A stretch of DNA of 13,364 nucleotides from NCBI GenBank assembly GCA_023146355.1, contig JAGLCH010000049.1, positions 1 to 13,364 on the forward strand, read 5' to 3'. The translations under genes were made by a program, and so were the position numbers. Position 1 is the first letter of the stretch; every line of letters starts with the position of its first letter. Positions 1-6,666 of the stretch are shown here, piece after piece. A model generated the notes under the pieces. The model worked only from the letters and a program-made list of their open reading frames with translations. It searched no databases and had not been told where the DNA came from. This DNA comes from Bacteriovoracaceae bacterium (GTDB lineage: Bacteria > Bdellovibrionota > Bacteriovoracia > Bacteriovoracales > Bacteriovoracaceae).

Positions 1-444
1 AAGGTTTCCCACACAGGAGTGATGCGTTCTACTATTGGCCGTCACCCACGTAACCGACTTAAAAGAGCAGCAAACATAAAAGACGGTAAGGATGCAGTTA
101 CTTTTTTTAGAGTAATTAAAATGTATGAAAAGCTGACACACCTGGAAGTTACCTTAGAAACAGGTAGAACTCACCAAATTCGTGTCCACGTTTCTCAGCT
201 ATTAAAGATGCCCGTTTTAATGGACCCTGTATACGGTAATGCCAATCAGCACCTTCAAATATTAGGTCCAAAAATTGCCAAGGTTCTTGAAGGATATGAT
301 GCTCCCCTACTCCATGCTAAGTCGCTGGGATTAATGCATCCCATCACAAATGAATCCATCTGCTATACAGCTCCTCTTCCTACTATTTTTAAAGATGTCC
401 TCGAAATAGCACAGGAAGATTTTAAAGGTAGAAAAACTCCATAG
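1..444 (+). CDS. RluA/RluD-family pseudouridine synthase, C-terminal part (5' end outside window)
   Basis: This frame is open from the first base, so the gene starts upstream of the window; 147 residues remain. They match the C-terminal half of RluA/RluC/RluD-type enzymes, which isomerise specific uridines to pseudouridine, mostly in 23S rRNA. Visible family blocks are IGRHPRNRLKR near the start, GKDAVTFFRV, and the hallmark LETGRTHQIRVH, followed by a DPVYG block and the HAKSLGL...HP motif near the end. The catalytic aspartate block (HRLDxxTSG type) lies upstream and cannot be seen, so neither activity nor the subfamily (RluC versus RluD) can be decided. An internal GTG or ATG at 19-24 could be mistaken for a start, but homology clearly continues upstream of it. 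A 49-base gap separates it from the next gene. Confidence 0.9.
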   Translation, partial: KVSHTGVMRSTIGRHPRNRLKRAANIKDGKDAVTFFRVIKMYEKLTHLEVTLETGRTHQIRVHVSQLLKMPVLMDPVYGNANQHLQILGPKIAKVLEGYDAPLLHAKSLGLMHPITNESICYTAPLPTIFKDVLEIAQEDFKGRKTP

Positions 445-493
445 TCATTTTGAAGTTCACTCTGATATTCAATGTCTTAAAGGCGGAAATAGA

Positions 494-1651
494 ATGCAAA
501 ATCAAAAAAGAAACCTAACCCTTCAAGGGATGACAGTTCCACATGTTCTCTTTCTAATTTGTACAATAGGAATGATTAGTTCATCAATCTACCTACTGGC
601 ACACTACTTTCAAACATTTTACCCTGTTGGTCTTAATGAGGGACAACTGTGTCAAAGTCAGGGATTTATTAGCTGTGATTCAGTGGCATATTCCCCGATT
701 TCTGCTATTTTTGGAATTCCAATTTCAATTTTTGGAATTCTAGCTGGGGCCTTTCTTTTTATCAGTTCAATATTTCCATCAACGAAGCTTGAGGCCACTA
801 ACAATATTTTTACTCGAGTGAATGCAGTTGGATGTATTATTTTAGCTCTATACTCAATATTTGGGCTCGGTCACCTTTGCCCTGGATGTAGTGTCTATTA
901 TGTTTTCTCATTGCTTGCGGCATGGTTCTACTTTAAGCACAGCGAGCTCTTTAATATTGATATTAAAGTTTCTGTAATATATGTAGTGATTACAGCTGTT
1001 GCATGCTCCATCGTTCTTTACTCTTTTAACGCAAGAGAGGATATACAGCTTCGCTATAAAAAACCTGTTCTTAATCAGTTCTATTCATTTACTGACTTTG
1101 GCGACCCTCAATATGAGTCAAAATATAGAAACCTATCCTCAACAGAAAAATTCAGTGATGCACCACTTCGCATTTCTGTTTTCTCTGATTTTCAGTGCCC
1201 ATATTGTCAGCAGTTGGCCAAAACGCTTCTAAGACTTAATGCAAGATATGCTGGGAAACTTAATATTCAATTCTTCTTTGTACCACTTGATATGAGCTGT
1301 AATCCAAACATGAAGTCCCCAATGCACCTTCTGGCGTGTAAGGCATCATATATTTCAGCATGTGTACCAGAACAATTTGCAGAAGTGCACGATGAGATTT
1401 TTGGAATGGGAAGAGGACTGACTAATCAATGGCTCAATGAAAGAGCAAAAGATTTAAAAGTTACAGACTGTATGATCACGCCAAAAGTTAAAAAGATTGT
1501 ACTAAATCACTTAGAAGTGGCGTCAAAGTTTGAAATTGAATCAACTCCCACAATGATTATTAATGGGAAGAAAGTTCAAGGTGCACTGTCATCCACTCAG
1601 CTTTATATTATTCTCGATGATCTGCTAGAAAAATCGACTAAGGCACTTTAG
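494..1651 (+). CDS. VKOR-DsbA fusion, membrane disulfide-bond-forming protein
   Basis: The N-terminal half (about residues 12-178) is a multi-helix membrane domain of the vitamin K epoxide reductase (VKOR) family, with a loop cysteine pair C53/C61, a nearby serine S63 and the redox motif C129-P-G-C132 at the start of a helix. After the last helix comes a thioredoxin-fold DsbA-like domain (about 224-380) with active site C235-P-Y-C238 and the cis-proline loop T351-P352. In bacteria VKOR replaces DsbB: it passes electrons from the thiol oxidase to quinone. The fusion should therefore carry both steps of periplasmic disulfide formation in one chain. Four further cysteines (C269, C282, C290, C326) lie in the DsbA part. 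The start ATG is preceded by an AAGGCGGA-type ribosome site. Secreted cysteine-rich products are encoded close by at 2556-3990 and are plausible clients (inference). Confidence 0.93.
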   Translation: MQNQKRNLTLQGMTVPHVLFLICTIGMISSSIYLLAHYFQTFYPVGLNEGQLCQSQGFISCDSVAYSPISAIFGIPISIFGILAGAFLFISSIFPSTKLEATNNIFTRVNAVGCIILALYSIFGLGHLCPGCSVYYVFSLLAAWFYFKHSELFNIDIKVSVIYVVITAVACSIVLYSFNAREDIQLRYKKPVLNQFYSFTDFGDPQYESKYRNLSSTEKFSDAPLRISVFSDFQCPYCQQLAKTLLRLNARYAGKLNIQFFFVPLDMSCNPNMKSPMHLLACKASYISACVPEQFAEVHDEIFGMGRGLTNQWLNERAKDLKVTDCMITPKVKKIVLNHLEVASKFEIESTPTMIINGKKVQGALSSTQLYIILDDLLEKSTKAL

Positions 1652-1654
1652 CAA

Positions 1655-1670
1655 ATCCTATCGAGAGGAT
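1655..1670 (+). promoter_or_regulatory. Small hairpin over the ribosome-binding site of the TatD-family gene
   Basis: ATCCT (1655-1659) and AGGAT (1666-1670) can pair around a 6-base loop, and the right arm contains part of the AGAGGA ribosome site. The upstream stop codon is at 1649-1651, so a ribosome finishing the VKOR-DsbA gene would cover the left arm. This could couple translation of the two genes. The stem is only 5 bp, so it may be chance. Confidence 0.25.
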
Positions 1671-1678
1671 AAATTTTA

Positions 1679-2479
1679 ATGAGCAAACGAGAAGTTATTA
1701 TTCCCAAATACAACTGTCCAATAATTGAAACCCACGTTCATTTGGACTACCTTAAGGCAGGTTCTGAAGCTGTTGTCGCTGAAGTACATCAATTTGGAAT
1801 TGAAAAAATGATTACGGTATCTGTAGCGCCTGAAAACCTCGATGCCGTGATGGACCTTATAGACCGCTTCCCCGCGGTATACGGAACCCAAGGCGTTCAT
1901 CCTCACGAAGCGGGCCTCTACAACAAAGAAGTCGAAGCAAAAATACGAGAAAATGCTCTTCATAGCAAGATCGTGGCAATTGGTGAAATTGGACTTGATT
2001 ACCACTACACTAGGTCACCAAGAGAGGTTCAACTAAAAAGTTTTGAGTCTCAGCTACAAATTGCTCAGGACTTAGACCTCCCCGTTGTATTTCATACTCG
2101 AGAAGCAGAAGACGATACGATTTCAATGTTGAAGAATTTTCCAGATCTTAAAAAAGGAGTTTTTCACTGCTACACCTCGAACCAAGAACTTGCAGACTTT
2201 GGCCTAGATAGAGGCCTTCACATAGGCTTTAATGGTATTCTCACCTTTAAAGCAGCTCAAAATGTAAGAGATATACTTCATAATACTCCCCTAGACCGGC
2301 TACTACTTGAAACAGATGCCCCCTTCTTAACTCCCGCCCCCTACCGAGGCATAGAGAATTCACCAAAGTTTATCCCACTTATCGCTAAGCGGATGGCAGA
2401 GGAGAAAGAGGTCGAAGTTGAACGCCTCTTGGAGCAAATATATCAAAACAGCATAAAACTATTCCCGAAACTGGCATAA
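1679..2479 (+). CDS. TatD-family metal-dependent hydrolase/DNase
   Basis: This 266-residue protein has the full TatD (amidohydrolase-fold TIM barrel) signature: the H19-x-H21 metal motif in ETHVHLD, the GVHPHEAG block (73-79), E103 in GEIGLDY, H139 in VFHTREAEDD, H163 in GVFHCYT, and D213 in LLLETDAPFLTP. All the metal ligands expected for the family are present. TatD proteins are cytoplasmic 3'-5' DNases linked to DNA repair or degradation and, more broadly, phosphoesterases of uncertain substrate. Compared with E. coli TatD/YcfH there are about 14 extra residues before the first metal motif. The ATG is supported by a GAGAGGA ribosome site, with a small hairpin overlapping it (1655-1670). 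It follows the VKOR-DsbA gene by 27 bases and is probably co-transcribed with it. Confidence 0.93.
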   Translation: MSKREVIIPKYNCPIIETHVHLDYLKAGSEAVVAEVHQFGIEKMITVSVAPENLDAVMDLIDRFPAVYGTQGVHPHEAGLYNKEVEAKIRENALHSKIVAIGEIGLDYHYTRSPREVQLKSFESQLQIAQDLDLPVVFHTREAEDDTISMLKNFPDLKKGVFHCYTSNQELADFGLDRGLHIGFNGILTFKAAQNVRDILHNTPLDRLLLETDAPFLTPAPYRGIENSPKFIPLIAKRMAEEKEVEVERLLEQIYQNSIKLFPKLA

Positions 2480-2555
2480 ATAGATAAATGATATAAAGAG
2501 CTCTACAGTATTTCCGATAAGTACTTATTAAGTAACGCTTTTTTGGGAGACTTGC

Positions 2556-3593
2556 GTGAATAAAGGAATTTTATCAGCACTATTACTACTATGGGGAACA
2601 TCGTTATTTGGCGATATTCTTCCTAAATACCTTCAAAGGCCACGGGAAAAAAACATCAATTATTACGACGAAATGCTTGAAAAAGATAACCCGACTCTAG
2701 AGAGCGCGGTTAAAGTGGCAAGCAAGGTTCACGATATTAAGCGCTCAATTGACAGTACCACCACAATGGAAACTGCGTATAAAAATTCAAACAGTAACTG
2801 TGATACTACAGTGATAGCTTGTCCCTCAAAATCCAAACACAATCCAAAATGTGACTTTAAAGGGGTTGATGAAGAGTGGAAGACCAAGTGTGATCAACTG
2901 TACTCAAGTCAGATCCCTAAGGGTGCCCTGGACTTCACTCTTGGAGTAATGGCAAAAAACAGCACATTATTTGGTAGCAATAAGTGCTTTGATAAAGCAG
3001 GCCTTGCAAAAAGCTACCACCCATCGATGGGGGGAACAAAATCAAGGGATATTCGCACTCGTATGAAAGGTGGACTTCAGAATAAGTGTATATTTATCAT
3101 TAACGACATGGGTGAAAAAAAAGCTCCTTGTCGCGGAACCATGTACTACATCAACATGTGTAAACCTGGAAGGCCTAAGATCACAGAAACCTACGTCAAC
3201 ATTGGAACTGGAACTTGCCGTGAGAGGAAGGGCCACCAAAATGTTTCAGGTAAGCATACCACCATACTCGGGGCATTTTTGACTAATGACCATGTATTTA
3301 ATTTCGGTGCAACGAAGGAAAGCTACAATAGAACCCGTAGTATAATTAAGAAAATATCACGAGAGAATAAGGCACACGCAGTTCAGCTGTTTGGCCTTCA
3401 AAATACAAACAATGGGGCCTCAAGAGATATGAAGTATCTCCATGTCTCTCCATATCAGTCAAGCTGGGGCTGCCCTTCAATCAATGCCAAGAACTACTGG
3501 ATGGTAAAAGAGATGGCGAAACACCACCCCTCTCTCCTTGTGAACTATCATAAGGGCAAGATGGAAAACATCAACAAATGTAGTAGGAATTAA
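2556..3593 (+). CDS. Secreted cysteine-rich YkuD_2-like (L,D-transpeptidase catalytic domain) protein
   Basis: The GTG start is chosen because of the GGGAGA ribosome site just upstream (2545-2550) and because it yields a signal peptide: K3, a hydrophobic stretch ILSALLLLWGTSLFG, and a likely cleavage near residue 19. From about residue 175 the protein resembles the murein L,D-transpeptidase catalytic domain family (YkuD_2 type): an IGTGTC strand, VQLFGLQNTNN (276-286), then YLHVSPYQSSWGCPS, which supplies the catalytic-type histidine H296 and cysteine C306. Such enzymes form or edit peptidoglycan cross-links, or attach proteins to the wall, in the periplasm. The protein has ten other cysteines (C82, C89, C99, C112, C144, C178, C192, C202, C221, C342), which suggests five disulfides. 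The N-terminal half (20-170) is not recognised. Target, whether own or prey wall, is unknown. The next gene starts one base after the stop, so the two form an operon. Confidence 0.8.
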   Translation: MNKGILSALLLLWGTSLFGDILPKYLQRPREKNINYYDEMLEKDNPTLESAVKVASKVHDIKRSIDSTTTMETAYKNSNSNCDTTVIACPSKSKHNPKCDFKGVDEEWKTKCDQLYSSQIPKGALDFTLGVMAKNSTLFGSNKCFDKAGLAKSYHPSMGGTKSRDIRTRMKGGLQNKCIFIINDMGEKKAPCRGTMYYINMCKPGRPKITETYVNIGTGTCRERKGHQNVSGKHTTILGAFLTNDHVFNFGATKESYNRTRSIIKKISRENKAHAVQLFGLQNTNNGASRDMKYLHVSPYQSSWGCPSINAKNYWMVKEMAKHHPSLLVNYHKGKMENINKCSRN

Positions 3594-3594
3594 T

Positions 3595-3990
3595 ATGAAA
3601 AAACTAGCGACGATATTAATTATTCTTTTTGCCACTCATTCGATTGCAGCAGAAAAATGCTATCAATTTGATGCACCAAAAAGCATGAAAAAAGCAAATT
3701 TTAAATGGATATCAACTCCTATCCTTTCAGGAAAAAGTAAAGAGACAACCCTTGTAGTTAAAAGTGGTCGAGCTCTTTTCGCAGGGACATTTTACTGCAT
3801 GAGCAGCAGGCCCAAGGCATACCAGTGCGTTGGCGATGACGACAGTGGTGACTTCACTATAACTGGCGGAAAGGATAATCCAATCATTGTAATTAAACAC
3901 CTCACTGTGGGAGTGCCCGATCGCGCCAATGTTCAAATTATGACAAAGACCCCCCTTACCATTCAAGGTAAGATCGCTAACTGCAAATAA
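3595..3990 (+). CDS. Small secreted protein of unknown function, four cysteines
   Basis: This 131-residue protein begins with a clear Sec signal peptide: two lysines, the hydrophobic run LATILIILFATHS, and a signal peptidase I-like IAA|E site near residue 19. The mature part of about 112 residues contains four cysteines (C22, C68, C78, C130), enough for two disulfides, and looks beta-rich (alternating hydrophobic strands such as PIIVIKHLTVGV). I do not recognise a family. It starts one base after the stop of the YkuD_2-like gene, with an AGGA ribosome site inside that gene's end, so the two are almost certainly co-expressed and may act together in the cell envelope (inference). It converges on the minus-strand gene with a 9-base gap. 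A T-run at 3995-4001 follows, but I see no convincing hairpin before it. Confidence 0.85.
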   Translation: MKKLATILIILFATHSIAAEKCYQFDAPKSMKKANFKWISTPILSGKSKETTLVVKSGRALFAGTFYCMSSRPKAYQCVGDDDSGDFTITGGKDNPIIVIKHLTVGVPDRANVQIMTKTPLTIQGKIANCK

Positions 3991-3999
3991 TAGATTTTT

Positions 4000-5382
4000 T
4001 TAATACTTATTTCCTGTCAGCTCACAGATAGACTTCATAACTTTTGTGAAGCTCCCCCCTCTATAGCGTGACTTATTTTCTTCGATATATAGCTTAATAT
4101 CTTTCTCTTTATGAGTGAGAAGATACTGTGCCAAATCAATAGCAACAGCGAGAATAGCGGCGAAGGCATTGATCCTAATCCCCGACATTTTACTGGGAAA
4201 CCCATCTCCTGATGGCATCTCATGGTGTTGCTGAACAATGGTAATCGCATCAGGTGGAGCACCTTGGTCAAGGCGAATTAGCTCTGCTGCATGAATAGTA
4301 TGCTTATGAAAGCGCTCACGGTCAGATTCAGTTATCTTTCCCATATCTAAAGCTGCATCCGCTTCAGTCAGGTAGCGAAACTTTGCCAAGTTTGGAGAAT
4401 CGAGCAGCATGACATCATGAATATGTGCTGAGTAGATAAGCTTTTCATAAGTTTGTTCACTATCCCATCCCATTGCTCTTGCAATAGAGCATGAAAGTGC
4501 ACTGGCAAGCTTCATTCTATTTTTTACAAATGCACCTTCTCCCTTCTCAAATTTGATCTTGGAGAGCATTTTCATGAGGTCTTTGTTTTGCTTAACATTT
4601 CCTATAACTGTGGCAGTCTGTTTTTGAATATCTTCAATAAATGCCTCTTCCTGCTGAAAGACATTATCCACATACTCATCATCAGATAGTTCACCAAAAA
4701 GTTCGCGAGCATCTCTGGAGTCTTCTATAATCTCAGAGTTCATGAGGTCTACAGAAAAGTTCTCATCCTCAATCATACTTTCAATATTTGCATCAATAAC
4801 TTTGAGTATCCAAATACAGGCCTTGTGGTCCAGAAAAAGCTTATCAACACCTTTTCGCTCATAGCGCTCAACATCATCTGGCTCAATCTTATCGCCTATG
4901 GAAAATAATTTAATTAAACGACCAGAGCGTAACTTTACATAAGCATCTTCCGAAAGAGTGTCAGCAAAAGTTAAAGTTTTTAATGTTACACCTGTATACT
5001 TCTCAACAGTAGCATCTTCATCAACCTGAAATAGAGATTCTACCTCATTTAGAATACCGGTCATCAACTCATTTTTAGGAAACTTTGCTTCGGGGATAGT
5101 GGACCAACCACTGCAGGCCTCTTCATTCGTGCAAATCATAGGGATCGATTTGAACTTTTCTTTATTTGAAAGGTAAAAGTTTTCAGTCGACTCTCCCCCT
5201 ATGGTGCCACAAAAAAGTACCGCCTTTACATCGCTATTAATTTCCAGCATACGCTCAGCAAATCCAATAGTATGACAATCAATAACATGAAAGTTAAAAC
5301 GACTCTCTAAGGCAAACATCGCTGCCATACAGAGGTTTTTTTGAGGTTCTAATAATAATACTTTTGTTTTGGGATCGCTCAC
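4000..5382 (-). CDS. Pseudo-receiver plus degenerate HD-GYP-like signalling protein
   Basis: The protein has 460 residues. Residues 5-118 have the length and pattern of a receiver (CheY-like) domain, but the acidic pocket is lost: the usual DD pair is E12-P13 and the phospho-acceptor position lies in VLFCGTIG with no aspartate. Residues 145-200 form a linker domain (VKLRSGRLIKLFSIGDKI...). The C-terminal part (about 285-450) resembles HD-GYP c-di-GMP phosphodiesterases: H322-D323, the H361/H364 region, H386-H387-E388, and GDGFP (392-396) in place of GxGYP. The usual HDxGK lysine is missing (HDVML), and the conserved aspartate of the last helix appears as I415-D416. Phosphodiesterase activity is therefore uncertain; it could bind rather than cleave a nucleotide. 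Translation starts at GTG directly after the stop of the YhaM-like gene (TAA then GTG, no gap), which implies coupled translation. Confidence 0.82.
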   Translation of the reverse strand: MSDPKTKVLLLEPQKNLCMAAMFALESRFNFHVIDCHTIGFAERMLEINSDVKAVLFCGTIGGESTENFYLSNKEKFKSIPMICTNEEACSGWSTIPEAKFPKNELMTGILNEVESLFQVDEDATVEKYTGVTLKTLTFADTLSEDAYVKLRSGRLIKLFSIGDKIEPDDVERYERKGVDKLFLDHKACIWILKVIDANIESMIEDENFSVDLMNSEIIEDSRDARELFGELSDDEYVDNVFQQEEAFIEDIQKQTATVIGNVKQNKDLMKMLSKIKFEKGEGAFVKNRMKLASALSCSIARAMGWDSEQTYEKLIYSAHIHDVMLLDSPNLAKFRYLTEADAALDMGKITESDRERFHKHTIHAAELIRLDQGAPPDAITIVQQHHEMPSGDGFPSKMSGIRINAFAAILAVAIDLAQYLLTHKEKDIKLYIEENKSRYRGGSFTKVMKSICELTGNKY

Positions 5383-6465
5383 TTATTCCACTTTAAAATC
5401 TTTGAGAAGCCCTCCGAGGTTTTGTTTGAGTTCACCTGTGGGGCCGCTTTTTTTTGCAGTATTGCTTTCACCTTTTTCGGACAGTTTACGATCTTCCTTT
5501 ACATATTCTTTATGAGTTGGGAGTTCACCTTTAAAAACTATACGATCCAAGTGCTTGACGTAACCGCTCCAGTGTCCTGGCTGCTTGTCTTGTTTCTTTA
5601 CCGCTTCAAAAGAGTGCATTTTAGAATCAAGAAGATCTATTTGATGCACCAGAAGTGCCTCAGATGTTTGAGGGATCTTAGGTGACCCATACTCATATTC
5701 TCCATGGTGAGAGACTAAAATGTGCTTGAGGTGAAGCTTAACAGTATGGGGAAAGTGAGGAATCTTTGCTGCATAACGATCGAAGAGTTCCACGACTCCT
5801 ATCAAGTGCCCAACAAGCTTGCCTTCCTCAGTATATTCAACCATTGCGCCATCAGTGAGTTCATAGATTTTACAAAGATCATGAAGAACAGTTCCAGCAA
5901 TAACATAGTTGCGATTCACAGGGTAGAACTCACAAAGAGATACAGCGAGCTTAGTACACCCTAGTATATGCTCAAGAAGCCCACCTTGATAAGCGTGATG
6001 AATTGACTTCCCTGCTGCCCATAGCTTTAATCTGCGTTGAATTTCTCCATCGTGGACAATAGCTTTAAGTAAATCTTTTATATATACGTCATTTAATGAA
6101 TCAATAATGCCATCAAGCTCATCAAACATAATATCAGGTGAGGTTTTTGACTTAGGAACGAACTCCTCTACTTGCACATCTTCAGGAGAAAGTTTTGTAA
6201 TACTAGAGACAATAACTTGATGTCGCCCCTGATAAAGGTTTACTTTGCCCTTAACTCCGACGTAATCACCCTTAGCAACGGCTTCAATTACTTTCTCTGC
6301 ACCATGCCACTTTCGGGCCTCAACATCGCCAGTCGAATCTGCGAGAATAACATTTAAGTAATTTTTTCCATCGCGCGAGTCCATCTTAGCAATATATTTA
6401 ACAAGAAAGATTGAATCCACTTCTCCCTTTGGAGCAAGATCTGTGACGTACTGTTTTTTATCCAT
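5383..6465 (-). CDS. YhaM-like 3'-5' exoribonuclease (OB-fold plus HD domain)
   Basis: The protein has 360 residues. Residues 12-92 form an OB-fold nucleic-acid-binding domain (VDSIFLVK, LNVILADSTGDVEARKW, GVKGKVNLYQGRHQV). A helical linker follows, then an HD-superfamily metal phosphohydrolase domain (about 155-285) with HHAYQGGLLEH (H156, H157, H166), H195-D196 in GTVLHDLCKIYEL, H253-H254 in LVSHHGEYEYGSP, and D277/D280 in HQIDLLDSKM. This arrangement is that of YhaM/CBF1-type 3'-5' exoribonucleases, which trim RNA and in some hosts DNA. The tail (320-360) is charged and probably disordered. The ATG is preceded by a GGAAG ribosome site. It is the first gene of a two-gene minus-strand operon with the HD-GYP-like regulator; a candidate promoter lies at 6584-6557. 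Confidence 0.9.
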   Translation of the reverse strand: MDKKQYVTDLAPKGEVDSIFLVKYIAKMDSRDGKNYLNVILADSTGDVEARKWHGAEKVIEAVAKGDYVGVKGKVNLYQGRHQVIVSSITKLSPEDVQVEEFVPKSKTSPDIMFDELDGIIDSLNDVYIKDLLKAIVHDGEIQRRLKLWAAGKSIHHAYQGGLLEHILGCTKLAVSLCEFYPVNRNYVIAGTVLHDLCKIYELTDGAMVEYTEEGKLVGHLIGVVELFDRYAAKIPHFPHTVKLHLKHILVSHHGEYEYGSPKIPQTSEALLVHQIDLLDSKMHSFEAVKKQDKQPGHWSGYVKHLDRIVFKGELPTHKEYVKEDRKLSEKGESNTAKKSGPTGELKQNLGGLLKDFKVE

Positions 6466-6508
6466 TATTCTTCCACTGCATTTTTAAGGTTTTATTGATA
6501 AAAAAATA

Positions 6509-6537
6509 TTGATACTATAGTGGCCGAAAACTAAAAT
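6509..6537 (+). promoter_or_regulatory. Candidate sigma70-type promoter for the gap-pgk-tpiA operon
   Basis: TTGATA (6509-6514), a 17-base spacer and TAAAAT (6532-6537) make a near-consensus promoter facing gap. Transcription would start near 6543-6545, giving a leader of about 120 bases. The -10 lies in the centre of an inverted repeat (6521-6543), which suggests that the promoter is controlled. Confidence 0.6.
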
Positions 6538-6543
6538 CGGCTA
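6521..6543. promoter_or_regulatory. Inverted repeat over the -10 box: possible operator
   Basis: TGGCCGA (6521-6527) and TCGGCTA (6537-6543) are inverted copies (one G-T mismatch) separated by 9 A/T-rich bases. The core GCCGA/TCGGC is perfect and is unusually GC-rich for this region. Because the repeat sits across the -10 and ends about where transcription would begin, it fits a DNA operator better than an RNA hairpin. The binding protein is unknown. Confidence 0.4.
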
Positions 6544-6547
6544 AAGA

Positions 6548-6617
6548 TGTATAGCAATAATACCGAAAAGACGCTGTATGTCTATACACTGAAAGCAATC
6601 TGGTAGATAATCTGCCA
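6548..6617 (+). other. Structured leader upstream of gap
   Basis: The predicted gap leader contains TGTATAG (6548-6554) paired with CTATACA (6582-6588), enclosing a small GAC/GTC hairpin (6570-6582), and a second hairpin TGGTAGA-TAA-TCTGCCA (6601-6617). I do not recognise a known riboswitch. The first inverted repeat also overlaps the -35 of the divergent promoter candidate, so it could equally be a DNA site. Confidence 0.3.
6557..6584 (-). promoter_or_regulatory. Candidate sigma70-type promoter for the YhaM/HD-GYP operon
   Basis: Read on the minus strand, TAGACA (6584-6579) is followed after 16 bases by TATTAT (6562-6557). Each hexamer differs from consensus by one base, and the pair faces the YhaM-like gene, whose ATG begins at 6465. 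This would give a leader of roughly 85 bases. It is supported only by consensus match and position. Confidence 0.5.
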
Positions 6618-6666
6618 ACACATTTAATTTAGCATTAATAACAAACAATCATAACAGGAGAATTTT

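Noticed and set aside
2517..2528. Perfect 12-base palindrome ATAAGTACTTAT upstream of the YkuD_2-like gene
   Set aside because: Short and A/T-dominated, so easily a chance event; no promoter elements could be placed around it with confidence.
3042..3282. Short open frames on both strands inside the YkuD_2-like gene
   Set aside because: Shadow frames of a supported secreted protein; no family resemblance or ribosome sites.
3991..4001. T-run between the convergent genes as an intrinsic terminator
   Set aside because: No stable GC-containing hairpin precedes the T-run.
5422..6357. Plus-strand open frames inside the YhaM-like gene
   Set aside because: They lie antisense to a protein with clear OB-fold and HD motifs, have no good ribosome sites and translate to low-complexity Phe/Leu-rich sequence.
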